Shown here in pieces: positions 1-8,160 of a DNA stretch of 33,742 bases. The notes below the pieces were generated by a model. It ran no database searches. It worked only from the letters and a program-made list of their open reading frames with translations, and was not told where the DNA came from. Location of the stretch: NCBI GenBank assembly GCA_035542475.1, contig DATKLL010000179.1, positions 1-33,742 of the forward strand, read 5' to 3'. Position 1 is the stretch's first letter; each line of letters begins with the position of its first letter. This DNA is from DATKLL01 sp035542475 (GTDB lineage Bacteria > Desulfobacterota > Syntrophia > Syntrophales > UBA2185). The translations under genes were made by a program, and so were the position numbers.

Positions 1-1239
1 TTGGTCATCATGGCAATCATCATTTACATCAAGGCCAACATGAAGATCTGCGAGCCCAACGAGGTGATGATCTTTTCCGGGCGGCAGTTCAAGGATAAGG
101 ACAAGAAGGTGATAGGCTACCGCGTGATCAAGGGAGGAAGAGGGTTAAAGATTCCCCTGATTGAGACGGTAAGGACAATATCGCTCAATACGATGCCGAT
201 CGAGATGGATGTGGCGGGGGCATTGACGAGAGGGACGATTCCTGTGAATGTAAAGGCGATGGCGAATATCAAGATTGCCGGGACGATGGAAGATGGCCTG
301 GGGAATGCCATCGAGAGGTTCTTGGGAAAGAGTTCTACGGCCATAGCGACAACGGCGAGAGAGATACTCGAGGGCACACTCCGGGGCATCCTGGCGACGC
401 TGCAGCCGGAGGAGGCGAATGCGAACCGGATAGCCTTGGCACAGCAGGTGGCCAAGGAGGCCAGGGAGGACATGCAGAGACTGGGGCTTGTCCTGGACAC
501 GTTCAAGATCCAGGAGATCAAGGATGACAAGGGTTATCTGGAGGCGATAGCCAGGAAGAAGAACGCCGAGGTTCAGCGTGACGCCAGGATCGTCGAGGCG
601 GAATCGAACGCTGAGGCGAGCAAGAAGGAAGCGGAGGGGAAGAAGGTTGCGGAGATAGCGGACATAGAGGCGAGGCAGTCGATCGTGCAGTCGGACATGA
701 ACTTCCGTGTACAGCAGGCAACCTGGAAGGCGGAGGCGAACCGGGCCGAGGAGAAGGCCAAGGTAGCCGGCGAGATCTCCCGTATGGAGGAGACAAAGAC
801 CCTGGAACAGAGGAGGGTCGAGACAAACAAGCTGAAGTATCAGGCGGAGGTCGTCATCCCCGCGGAAGCGGCGAAGGAGGCCCAGCAGATGAAGGCCGTG
901 GGAGATGCCGCCTTTACGTTTGAGGAGGGGAAGGCCAAGGCGGACGCCCTCAAGCTGCTTCGTGAGCAGTGGGAACATCCGAACAGCAAGGACCTGTTCA
1001 TGATCCAGCTTCTGCCGGAGTTGGTGGGACATGTGTCCAAGGTAATAGCTTCCAACCTGAATGTGGAAAGACTGACCGTGGTGGACGGAGGAAGCGGGAG
1101 CGGTGGAGGCGGAGGTCTCCCGCATCTGGTGGGAAACCTGGCCGGATCGGTGAACTCCTTCTTCGAGCAGATGAAGACCCTGACAGGACTCGATCTGGCG
1201 AAGATGATGGAAGAACGCTACAAGGTGTCGGCTAAATAA
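1..1239 (+). CDS. Flotillin-like SPFH-domain protein, 5' end missing
   Basis: The reading frame is open from the first base, so the true start lies upstream and the TTG at position 1 is probably not the start. The first residues are the end of a hydrophobic anchor, followed by an SPFH/band-7 segment (EPNEVMIFSGR near the start). A long Ala/Glu/Lys-rich coiled-coil follows at about residues 130-320, with the EAxxxAEA-type repeats typical of flotillins. The C-terminus carries a flexible Gly/Ser run (residues about 363-373), then a short helical tail. Flotillins oligomerise on the inner face of the membrane and organise membrane microdomains; that role here is inferred from the family. Codon use is strongly biased to G-ending codons (AAG, GAG, AGG, GCG), unlike the genes downstream. 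Hairpin 1291-1311 follows the stop. Confidence 0.85.
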   Translation: MVIMAIIIYIKANMKICEPNEVMIFSGRQFKDKDKKVIGYRVIKGGRGLKIPLIETVRTISLNTMPIEMDVAGALTRGTIPVNVKAMANIKIAGTMEDGLGNAIERFLGKSSTAIATTAREILEGTLRGILATLQPEEANANRIALAQQVAKEAREDMQRLGLVLDTFKIQEIKDDKGYLEAIARKKNAEVQRDARIVEAESNAEASKKEAEGKKVAEIADIEARQSIVQSDMNFRVQQATWKAEANRAEEKAKVAGEISRMEETKTLEQRRVETNKLKYQAEVVIPAEAAKEAQQMKAVGDAAFTFEEGKAKADALKLLREQWEHPNSKDLFMIQLLPELVGHVSKVIASNLNVERLTVVDGGSGSGGGGGLPHLVGNLAGSVNSFFEQMKTLTGLDLAKMMEERYKVSAK

Positions 1240-1290
1240 AGAAGTATAGTAGAAGGTTTTACCACTTCATATCTCCTCTTATATAAACAT

Positions 1291-1311
1291 CCCCTCCCCT
1301 TCCGGGAGGGG
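1291..1311. terminator. GC-rich hairpin after the flotillin gene
   Basis: A perfect 8-bp stem (CCCCTCCC, 1291-1298; GGGAGGGG, 1304-1311) with a 5-base loop lies 52 bases after the flotillin stop. No T-run follows on the + strand, so intrinsic termination is uncertain; it may instead be a 3'-end stabilising structure or a repeat unit. A second hairpin with the same geometry lies at 1397-1417. Confidence 0.4.
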
Positions 1312-1354
1312 ATTGATCACTAATAATTCAGGCAACGTGCGATTGAAAGATAGC

Positions 1355-1383
1355 TTGCCATTTTGTAAATAAACGTATATATA
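1355..1383 (+). promoter_or_regulatory. Candidate sigma-70 promoter of the car operon
   Basis: A -35-like TTGCCA (1355-1360) and a -10-like TATATA (1378-1383) are separated by exactly 17 bases, in AT-rich DNA between the flotillin and carA genes. Transcription would begin near 1390, giving a leader of about 53 bases before the carA start codon. The assignment rests on consensus matching only. Confidence 0.5.
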
Positions 1384-1396
1384 GACTACCCATTGT

Positions 1397-1417
1397 CCCC
1401 GCCCTTTTCGGGCGGGG
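1397..1417 (+). promoter_or_regulatory. GC-rich hairpin in the carA leader
   Basis: A perfect 8-bp stem (CCCCGCCC, 1397-1404; GGGCGGGG, 1410-1417) with a TTTTC loop sits in the predicted carA 5' leader. It is followed after a short gap by a T-rich stretch (1425-1432) and then the carA ribosome-binding site (GGAG, 1433-1436). It could act as an attenuator, a 5'-end protective stem or a terminator for readthrough from upstream. It does not obviously resemble a PyrR-binding loop. Confidence 0.4.
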
Positions 1418-1443
1418 AGTTTCATCTTTTTTGGAGACTCCAC

Positions 1444-2625
1444 ATGTCAATTTTAGGGCGGAAGCAACCAGCCTTGCTTGTATTGGAGGATGGAAGCATG
1501 TACCGCGGCTATGCCTTTGCCTCTTGCGGCGAGACCCTAGGAGAGGTTGTTTTTAATACGGGTATGACGGGTTACCAGGAAATAATAACGGACCCTTCCT
1601 ACAAAGGACAGATCGTAACCATGACCTATCCTTTGATCGGTAATTATGGCATAAACCCGGAAGATATGGAATCCGCGGATATCCACCTGGAAGGTTTTAT
1701 AGTCAAAGAGTATCAACCGCATCCTAGCAACTGGCGGAGCCGGATGAGTTTAAAAGAGTTTCTTGAATCTCACGGAAAGTTAGGTGTAGAAGGTATTGAC
1801 ACACGGGCGCTGACGCGGCGTATCCGCCTTGAGGGCGCCATGCGCGGGATCATCTCTACCGAAATGGTGAATGTTGACCATTTGCTTGAGCGTGTCCGTG
1901 CTTATCCGGGTCTCGTCGGCCGGGACCTGATAAAAGAGGTAACCTGTAAACAGCCCTATCTATGGAAGGATGGTGCACCCCAATCCTTCTCAACAGATAT
2001 TTCTTCAGGTAACGCCAAGTCGTCATTCAAGTCTGCTAAAGGCAAACGCCGGCTACGAGTCGTTGTACTCGATTGTGGTGTCAAATACAATATCCTCCGC
2101 AATCTGGAGAGATTAGGCTGCGAAGTCCTGGTACTGCCCGCTACAGCGACGGGAAAGGAAATGTTATCATACAAACCGGACGGGGTACTGCTTTCCAATG
2201 GCCCGGGTGATCCGGCGGCATTGCCCTATATTGTGGACGCAACTAAATATATCTTGGGTAAGATTCCCATCTTCGGTATCTGTCTCGGTCACCAGATCCT
2301 CGGGCAGGCACTAGGTGGCAGGACGGAGAAGCTGAAGTTCGGCCATCATGGGATCAACCAGCCCGTAAAAAACATGCAGACAGGACGGATTGAAATAACC
2401 TCCCAAAACCATGGATTCGTCGTAGTGCCGGAATCCCTGCCGGAAGGTCCGGGAAAAACATATGATAACCTCAATGACCGCACCTCGGAAGGGATGAGCT
2501 GCTGGACCGATCAGGCGTTCAGCGTGCAATACCATCCCGAGGCGGCGCCCGGCCCCCACGACGTCAACTATCTGTTTGAAGAATTCGTCGCACTGATGAA
2601 AAAGAAGAAGGGGAAGTCCCGATGA
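1444..2625 (+). CDS. carA: Carbamoyl-phosphate synthase small (glutaminase) subunit
   Basis: CarA hydrolyses glutamine and passes ammonia to CarB, which makes carbamoyl phosphate for pyrimidine and arginine synthesis. The product is 393 residues, normal for the family. The N-terminal CarA-specific domain includes the GMTGYQEIITDPSY stretch. The C-terminal class I glutamine amidotransferase domain has the nucleophile in GICLGHQ (Cys about 280) and the His-Glu pair in QYHPEAAPGPHD near the end. An in-frame upstream TTG (1393) would place the leader hairpin inside the coding sequence; the ATG at 1444, with GGAG at 1433-1436, is the better start. Its stop overlaps the guaA start in an ATGA tetranucleotide, so the two are probably translationally coupled. 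Confidence 0.96.
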   Translation: MSILGRKQPALLVLEDGSMYRGYAFASCGETLGEVVFNTGMTGYQEIITDPSYKGQIVTMTYPLIGNYGINPEDMESADIHLEGFIVKEYQPHPSNWRSRMSLKEFLESHGKLGVEGIDTRALTRRIRLEGAMRGIISTEMVNVDHLLERVRAYPGLVGRDLIKEVTCKQPYLWKDGAPQSFSTDISSGNAKSSFKSAKGKRRLRVVVLDCGVKYNILRNLERLGCEVLVLPATATGKEMLSYKPDGVLLSNGPGDPAALPYIVDATKYILGKIPIFGICLGHQILGQALGGRTEKLKFGHHGINQPVKNMQTGRIEITSQNHGFVVVPESLPEGPGKTYDNLNDRTSEGMSCWTDQAFSVQYHPEAAPGPHDVNYLFEEFVALMKKKKGKSR

Positions 2626-4151
2626 TTCTGATCATTGATTTTGGCTCTCAGTATAACCAGTTGATCGCCAGGCGCGTCCGTGAGCATCACGTGTATTGCC
2701 AGATTGAGCCTCCGATTATCAAGATCGCCAGAATAAAGACTCTTAAGCCGGAGGGAATTATCCTGTCTGGAGGGCCGGCAAGTATTTATGAGAAGGGAAG
2801 CCCGAAGACAGATACTGAAATCTTTAGCCTTGGCATTCCCGTGCTCGGTATCTGTTACGGCATGCAATTCATGGTCGATGCCCTGGGCGGAAAGGTCATC
2901 GGCGCTGCTAAGCGTGAGTATGGATTCGCCGAACTCTTTATCGAGGAAGCATCTGGCATTTTCTCCGGAATCGAAAAGAAGACCCGGTGCTGGATGAGTC
3001 ATGGGGACTCTATCGGGATTTTACCGAAGGGTTTCAAGGCAACGGCATCCACCCCAAATACGAAAATTGCCGCCGCGGAAAACGCAGCCAGACGTTTATA
3101 CGGATTGCAGTTTCATCCTGAGGTTGTTCACACACCGGAAGGAAAAAAAATGCTGGAGAATTTCCTTTTTCGCATCTGCAACTGTAAGAAAAGCTGGACG
3201 ATAAAATCATTCGTTAGAGCCGCCGTCGCCGAGATTCGCTCCCAGGTGGGCGAGGGCAAGGTAATATTGGGCTTGAGCGGAGGCGTCGATTCATCGGTCG
3301 CCGCTGTCTTGCTGCACCGGGCCATCGGCCGCCAGCTGCACTGCGTCTTTGTGGATAACGGTGTACTGCGTGAAGGTGAAGCCAAGAAGGTTCAGGACAT
3401 TTTCCGGAGACATTTCCAGATGAACCTCCGATTCGCACGGGCAAAGAAGCTTTTTCTGAACAGGCTCAAAGGTGTTGAAGACCCGGAAAAAAAGAGGAAG
3501 ATTATCGGCCGCACCTTCATAGAAGTTTTTGAAAAGGAAGCCCAGCGGATTAAGGATGTCAAATTCCTGGCTCAGGGTACTCTTTATCCTGATCTTATTG
3601 AATCACGTTCCGCCTTTGGCGGGCCGAGTGCCGTTATCAAATCACACCACAATGTAGGCGGTCTCCCGAAGAAGATGCGTCTTTCCCTTGTTGAGCCTCT
3701 CAAGCACCTCTTCAAGGATGAAGTCCGACTACTTGGCAAGGAACTGGGAATGTCCGATGAACAGGTCTGGCGGCAACCCTTTCCGGGACCAGGCCTGGCT
3801 ATCCGTATTATAGGAGAGGTCACGGAAAAGAGGCTCTCCATCTTGCGTAAGGCCGATGTAATTCTGCTGGACGAGATACGCGCCGCTAATCTCTACCGCA
3901 AGCTGTGGCAGTCCTTCGCTGTGCTCCTGCCGATCAAGAGTGTGGGGATCATGGGTGATCAACGGACTTACGAAAACATTCTGTCAATACGGGCGGTCAC
4001 CAGTGATGATGCGATGACGGCCGATTGGGCGAAGTTGCCGCACGACCTACTCGGCAGAATCTCCAACCGCATCATCAATGAGGTAAGGGGTGTAAACCGG
4101 GTGGTTTATGACATCAGCTCAAAGCCGCCCAGTACCATTGAGTGGGAGTGA
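2622..4151 (+). CDS. guaA: GMP synthase (glutamine-hydrolysing)
   Basis: GuaA converts XMP to GMP using glutamine and ATP, the last step of guanine nucleotide synthesis. The 509-residue product has an N-terminal class I amidotransferase domain with the nucleophile in GICYGMQ (Cys78) and the QFHPEVVHT His/Glu pair. An ATP-pyrophosphatase domain follows with the P-loop LSGGVDSSV (Ser219 to Ser225 region). The C-terminal dimerisation domain ends in the family-typical SKPPSTIEWE. Finding guaA between carA and carB is unusual, because carA and carB are usually adjacent or separate. The start overlaps the carA stop by four bases. After the stop the operon is interrupted by a 179-bp structured element and an orphan ORF before carB. 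Confidence 0.96.
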   Translation: MILIIDFGSQYNQLIARRVREHHVYCQIEPPIIKIARIKTLKPEGIILSGGPASIYEKGSPKTDTEIFSLGIPVLGICYGMQFMVDALGGKVIGAAKREYGFAELFIEEASGIFSGIEKKTRCWMSHGDSIGILPKGFKATASTPNTKIAAAENAARRLYGLQFHPEVVHTPEGKKMLENFLFRICNCKKSWTIKSFVRAAVAEIRSQVGEGKVILGLSGGVDSSVAAVLLHRAIGRQLHCVFVDNGVLREGEAKKVQDIFRRHFQMNLRFARAKKLFLNRLKGVEDPEKKRKIIGRTFIEVFEKEAQRIKDVKFLAQGTLYPDLIESRSAFGGPSAVIKSHHNVGGLPKKMRLSLVEPLKHLFKDEVRLLGKELGMSDEQVWRQPFPGPGLAIRIIGEVTEKRLSILRKADVILLDEIRAANLYRKLWQSFAVLLPIKSVGIMGDQRTYENILSIRAVTSDDAMTADWAKLPHDLLGRISNRIINEVRGVNRVVYDISSKPPSTIEWE

Positions 4152-4157
4152 GGGAAA

Positions 4158-4336
4158 GGTGGCGGTGGCAACACTTCGCTGTTCAAGATCTTGTTTCGAC
4201 CCTATAGCTGCTCACTTCGCTGCCGGAAAAAAACTCGCGCATTGCGCTCAAACAGTTTTTCCGGCGGGCGCTTCGCTGTGCGCACAGAGGTCCCCGAAAA
4301 AATCTCCAATTCACCGCTCAGCGTTCCACCGCCACC
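4158..4336. repeat. Structured non-coding repeat-like element with inverted ends
   Basis: This gap element is bounded by a perfect 11-bp inverted repeat, GGTGGCGGTGG (4158-4168) and CCACCGCCACC (4326-4336). Inside lies a second inverted pair, CCGGAAAAAAACT (4223-4235) and AGTTTTTCCGG (4254-4264). Its loop, CTCGCGCATTGCGCTCAAAC, resembles the AACTCGCnnnGCGCTCAAACA-type dyads seen as dispersed repeats in many bacteria. CTTCGCTG occurs three times (4174, 4215 and 4269 regions), and CAAGATCTTG (4184-4193) is a perfect palindrome. No long ORF makes sense here. The nested symmetry suggests a REP/MITE-like or RNA-folding repeat inserted after guaA. Confidence 0.6.
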
Positions 4337-4366
4337 GGGAAGAGTGTGAGATGAAAGATACACCTT

Positions 4367-4849
4367 ATGGAAAAATGGCAAGTTTATCTTCGTGAAGCTG
4401 AAACACAGATCGACTTTGCAAAGCGTTCGTATGCAGCATTTCGAAGTGCTGAAGCCAGTGGCGTCGTTGAGGATGTTTTTTTCTGTCTCCATCACTTCGT
4501 CATTCATGCCACGAACATCGATAAAATATTGGATACCAAACCCGAAACAGAGCGTCACGGAATCCTTTCTGGCCATATTGACCTGTCAGGAATCAATCTC
4601 AAGCCATTCCGGAGGCTGTGTAATCATCTTGAGCACTTTGATGAACGTCTCGATCGGTGGGTGAGGGAATATGATGGTCATGCGTTCTTTGATATGAATA
4701 TCGTTACAGGGGCAAGAGGTTTGCCCAAGAAGGCGTTTTTGCGTGCTCTTGATGGCGATGCATTCAAGTTTCACGGGGAGGATTACAACATGACCGAGCT
4801 ATATGATTCTATTCTTGAAATTGAGCGTCGACTAACAACAGTTTCATGA
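4367..4849 (+). CDS. Hypothetical all-alpha protein inside the car operon
   Basis: I do not recognise this 160-residue protein with certainty. It is predicted soluble and mostly helical, with no signal peptide. The middle holds a His-rich helix (CLHHFVIHATNIDKIL, about residues 40-55), followed by RRLCNHLEHFDERLDRW (about residues 84-100). Its Arg/Asn/His/Glu spacing recalls HEPN-type alpha-helical domains, with an Rx4H pattern; this is an impression only. The start at 4367 keeps the only long frame; the nearby ATG at 4351 is in another frame and stops quickly. The ribosome-binding site is weak. It lies on the same strand between guaA and carB, directly after the structured repeat, and has no evident link to nucleotide synthesis, so it may be an acquired passenger. 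Confidence 0.6.
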   Translation: MEKWQVYLREAETQIDFAKRSYAAFRSAEASGVVEDVFFCLHHFVIHATNIDKILDTKPETERHGILSGHIDLSGINLKPFRRLCNHLEHFDERLDRWVREYDGHAFFDMNIVTGARGLPKKAFLRALDGDAFKFHGEDYNMTELYDSILEIERRLTTVS

Positions 4850-4937
4850 TATAATGATTTTTTAAACGTCTTCTGTTCGTAGGTGAGTAAGAGAGACATA
4901 CACATCCAATTTAACCATAGATAAAAGCGGAAGTAAA

Positions 4938-7900
4938 ATGCCCAAGAGGAATGACCTGAAAAAAATTATGCTTATCGGTTCCGGGCCAATTATCATCAGC
5001 CAGGCGTGCGAGTTCGACTACTCCGGCACGCAGGCCTGCAAGGCATTGAAGGAAGAAGGCTACCAGGTCGTCCTGATCAACAGCAATCCAGCGACGATCA
5101 TGACCGATCCGGAAATGGCGGATAGGACTTACGTGGAGCCGATTACACCCGAAGCCGTGGTGAAGATCATTGCGAAAGAGCGGCCTGACGCCCTTCTCCC
5201 GACGTTGGGAGGGCAGACAGGACTGAATACCGCCGTCGCTGTTGCCGAAAGCGGCGCCCTTGAGTGCTACAATGTGGAGATGATCGGCGCATCTCTCGAA
5301 GTGATCCAGAAGGCAGAGGATCGCGAGAAATTCCGCAATGCCATGGAAAGGATCGGGCTTCGGGTACCGCGAAGCGGCTTTGCGAGAAGCATGGATGAAG
5401 TATTTAAAGTCGCATCAAAGGTTGGCTTCCCGTTAATCATCCGTCCCTCCTTCACCCTAGGTGGTACGGGAAGCGGCGTCGTCTACAACAGGGAGGAACT
5501 TGCAGAAATCGCAAAGGCCGGACTGGATGCCAGCATGATCCATGAAATCATGCTGGAAGAATCGGTCCTGGGTTGGAAAGAATATGAACTCGAGGTGATG
5601 CGGGACAAGGCGGATAATGTCGTTATCATCTGTTCCATAGAGAACTTTGATCCCATGGGCATCCATACAGGGGAATCAATTACAGTTGCGCCCGCTCAGA
5701 CCCTCACGGATGTTGAGTATCAGCACATGCGTGACGCAGCCATCGCCATCATGAGAGAAATAGGTGTGGAGACTGGCGGCTCAAATGTGCAGTTCGCGAT
5801 AAACCCGGCAAATGGTGATCTGGTCGTAATCGAGATGAACCCCCGTGTGTCGCGGTCTTCCGCGCTTGCCTCAAAGGCGACCGGCTTCCCAATTGCCAAG
5901 ATAGCCGCGAAACTCGCTGTAGGCTATACGCTTGACGAGATTCCCAATGACATCACCCGGGAGACGATGGCATCCTTTGAACCGACGATTGATTACTGTG
6001 TTATCAAGATACCACGCTGGACATTTGAAAAATTTCCGACAACGGAAGATGTCTTGACGACATCCATGAAGTCCGTCGGTGAGACCATGTCCATTGGTCG
6101 TACATTTAAAGAGTCCCTTCAAAAGGCGATACGATCTTTGGAGATCGGCAGGTATGGGATGAAGATGACATTGCCCGCTGATGTCAATGCCGGGGAATTC
6201 CTTTCAGCTAAACTCAAGACACCAAATTCCCTCCGATTGTTTTATATAGCTGCTGCGTTGCGTCACGGGATGGGCATAGAAGAAATAGCCGGCCTGACCG
6301 GGATCGATCCCTGGTTTCTGCACCAGATACAGACGATTGTTGATGGGGAAAAGATTCTCCAGGCAACACAGCCTTCGGTTGAGGTATTGCGGGAAGCAAA
6401 ACAGATGGGGTTTTCTGATCGATATCTTGGGGAACTCTGGAATATGCCGGAAGTCGATATGCGTGACTGGCGATTTCGCGAAAAAATCCTACCAGTCTTT
6501 AAGCTCGTCGATACCTGCGCCGCCGAATTCGAGGCCTATACGCCTTACTACTATTCAACGTATGAGGTTGAAGACGAAGCGCGGCCCTCTTCGAAACCGA
6601 AGGTCGTTATCCTGGGCGGGGGACCCAACCGTATTGGTCAAGGAATAGAATTCGATTACTGTTGTGTCCATGCTTCTTTTGCCCTTCGCGAAGAAGGGTA
6701 TGAAAGCATCATGGTAAATTCAAACCCGGAGACGGTCAGTACCGACTACGATACGTCGGATAAGTTGTTTTTTGAGCCGGTAACCCTGGAAGATGTCCTT
6801 CATATACTCAAGACAGAAAATCCACTGGGAGTAATCGTCCAGTTCGGAGGGCAGACACCCCTCAATCTCGCCAAAGGTCTGGAGGCCGCGGGTGCAAGGA
6901 TTCTGGGAACATCCCCCGATGCGATAGACCGCGCTGAAGACAGAGAGCGCTTTCAGGACATCGTAAAACGTCTAAACCTCAAACAGCCGGATAATGACAC
7001 GGCAACAGATATCAGAGGAGCACTCAAGGCGGCGCAGCGGATCGGTTATCCTATTCTGGTAAGGCCTTCCTATGTCTTGGGCGGACGATCCATGGAAATT
7101 GTGTACGATCAGGAAAGCCTGAGCCAGTTTATGGAAAGGGCCATCGCTGTTTCTCCTGATCATCCTATCTTGATCGATAAATTCCTGGAGGATGCCATCG
7201 AGGTCGATGTTGATGCCATAAGCGACGGCAAAGATACTGTAATTGGCGGCATTATGGAGCATATCGAAGAGGCTGGCATTCACTCCGGAGACAGCGCATG
7301 TGTTCTACCGCCTATCACTTTTTCTCAGGAACTCCTTGAGACAATAGAGAGTCAAACAAAAAAAATTTCCCATGAGCTGGGAGTGGTCGGCCTGATGAAT
7401 ATTCAATATGCCGTAAAGGACGGTGTCCTTTACGTTTTGGAGGTCAACCCGCGCGCATCCCGAACGGTTCCCTTTGTCAGCAAGGCTATAGGTTTGCCCC
7501 TCGCCAAATTGGCGACCAAGGTGATGATGGGACGATCCTTAAAAGAACTGGGATTTACCAAGACCATATGGCCGGAGCATATCTCCGTAAAGGAGGCCGT
7601 ATTCCCCTTTAACAGATTCCCGAATGTGGATGTCCTCCTCGGGCCGGAAATGAAATCCACCGGAGAGGTGATGGGGATTGACCGTTCATTCGGCATGGCA
7701 TTTGCCAAATCGCAGATGGCAGCCGGCTTTCATTTGCCGCTTGAGGGAGGAGTGTTCATCAGTGTAAATGATGTGCATAAGGATAAAATCGTTCCTGTGG
7801 CCCGTTCATTTGAGTCTATGGGTTTCCGAATAATGGCCACTCGCGGTACGGCGGCCCATTTGCAGAAGTATGGTGTAATGACGGAGACAATACTTAAGGT

Positions 7901-8144
7901 TAGCGAGGGCCGTCCCCACATTGTGGATCGTATTAAAAACGGAGACATCCAGGTGGTAATCAACACGAGTGTGGGACGCAGGTCAACCTTTGATGCCTAT
8001 CAGATACGCCGCGGCGCGCTTACCTATAACGTACTTTATACAACGACAATCGCCGGTTCCAGGGCGCTGAGTGAAGCTATTATGGCATTAAAGAAGGAAA
8101 AGTGGGGGGTATTCCCACTTCAAGACTATTATGGTAAAATATAA
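4938..8144 (+). CDS. carB: Carbamoyl-phosphate synthase large subunit
   Basis: CarB makes carbamoyl phosphate from bicarbonate, two ATP and the ammonia delivered by CarA. At 1068 residues it is full length. Two homologous halves are visible: the first begins with GSGPIIISQACEFDYSGTQA, the second near residue 555 with GGGPNRIGQGIEFDYC. Each carries an ATP-grasp domain with VIEMNPRVSRSSALASKATG and VLEVNPRASRTVPFVSKAIG-type signatures. The last 130 residues or so form the MGS-like allosteric domain, where pyrimidine nucleotides usually bind. A GGAAG ribosome-binding site lies just upstream of the ATG. It is separated from guaA by about 790 bases of repeat and orphan ORF, and followed 16 bases later by purF. 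Confidence 0.97.
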   Translation: MPKRNDLKKIMLIGSGPIIISQACEFDYSGTQACKALKEEGYQVVLINSNPATIMTDPEMADRTYVEPITPEAVVKIIAKERPDALLPTLGGQTGLNTAVAVAESGALECYNVEMIGASLEVIQKAEDREKFRNAMERIGLRVPRSGFARSMDEVFKVASKVGFPLIIRPSFTLGGTGSGVVYNREELAEIAKAGLDASMIHEIMLEESVLGWKEYELEVMRDKADNVVIICSIENFDPMGIHTGESITVAPAQTLTDVEYQHMRDAAIAIMREIGVETGGSNVQFAINPANGDLVVIEMNPRVSRSSALASKATGFPIAKIAAKLAVGYTLDEIPNDITRETMASFEPTIDYCVIKIPRWTFEKFPTTEDVLTTSMKSVGETMSIGRTFKESLQKAIRSLEIGRYGMKMTLPADVNAGEFLSAKLKTPNSLRLFYIAAALRHGMGIEEIAGLTGIDPWFLHQIQTIVDGEKILQATQPSVEVLREAKQMGFSDRYLGELWNMPEVDMRDWRFREKILPVFKLVDTCAAEFEAYTPYYYSTYEVEDEARPSSKPKVVILGGGPNRIGQGIEFDYCCVHASFALREEGYESIMVNSNPETVSTDYDTSDKLFFEPVTLEDVLHILKTENPLGVIVQFGGQTPLNLAKGLEAAGARILGTSPDAIDRAEDRERFQDIVKRLNLKQPDNDTATDIRGALKAAQRIGYPILVRPSYVLGGRSMEIVYDQESLSQFMERAIAVSPDHPILIDKFLEDAIEVDVDAISDGKDTVIGGIMEHIEEAGIHSGDSACVLPPITFSQELLETIESQTKKISHELGVVGLMNIQYAVKDGVLYVLEVNPRASRTVPFVSKAIGLPLAKLATKVMMGRSLKELGFTKTIWPEHISVKEAVFPFNRFPNVDVLLGPEMKSTGEVMGIDRSFGMAFAKSQMAAGFHLPLEGGVFISVNDVHKDKIVPVARSFESMGFRIMATRGTAAHLQKYGVMTETILKVSEGRPHIVDRIKNGDIQVVINTSVGRRSTFDAYQIRRGALTYNVLYTTTIAGSRALSEAIMALKKEKWGVFPLQDYYGKI

Positions 8145-8160
8145 ATTGGAGGCGTTATAA

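Noticed and set aside
145..1125. Long open frame on the minus strand across the flotillin gene
   Set aside because: It is antisense to a clear SPFH coiled-coil gene; the Leu/Arg-rich product is typical of a shadow frame created by biased codons.
3001..3204. Short frames inside guaA
   Set aside because: They are out-of-frame with a well-supported gene and have no ribosome-binding site.
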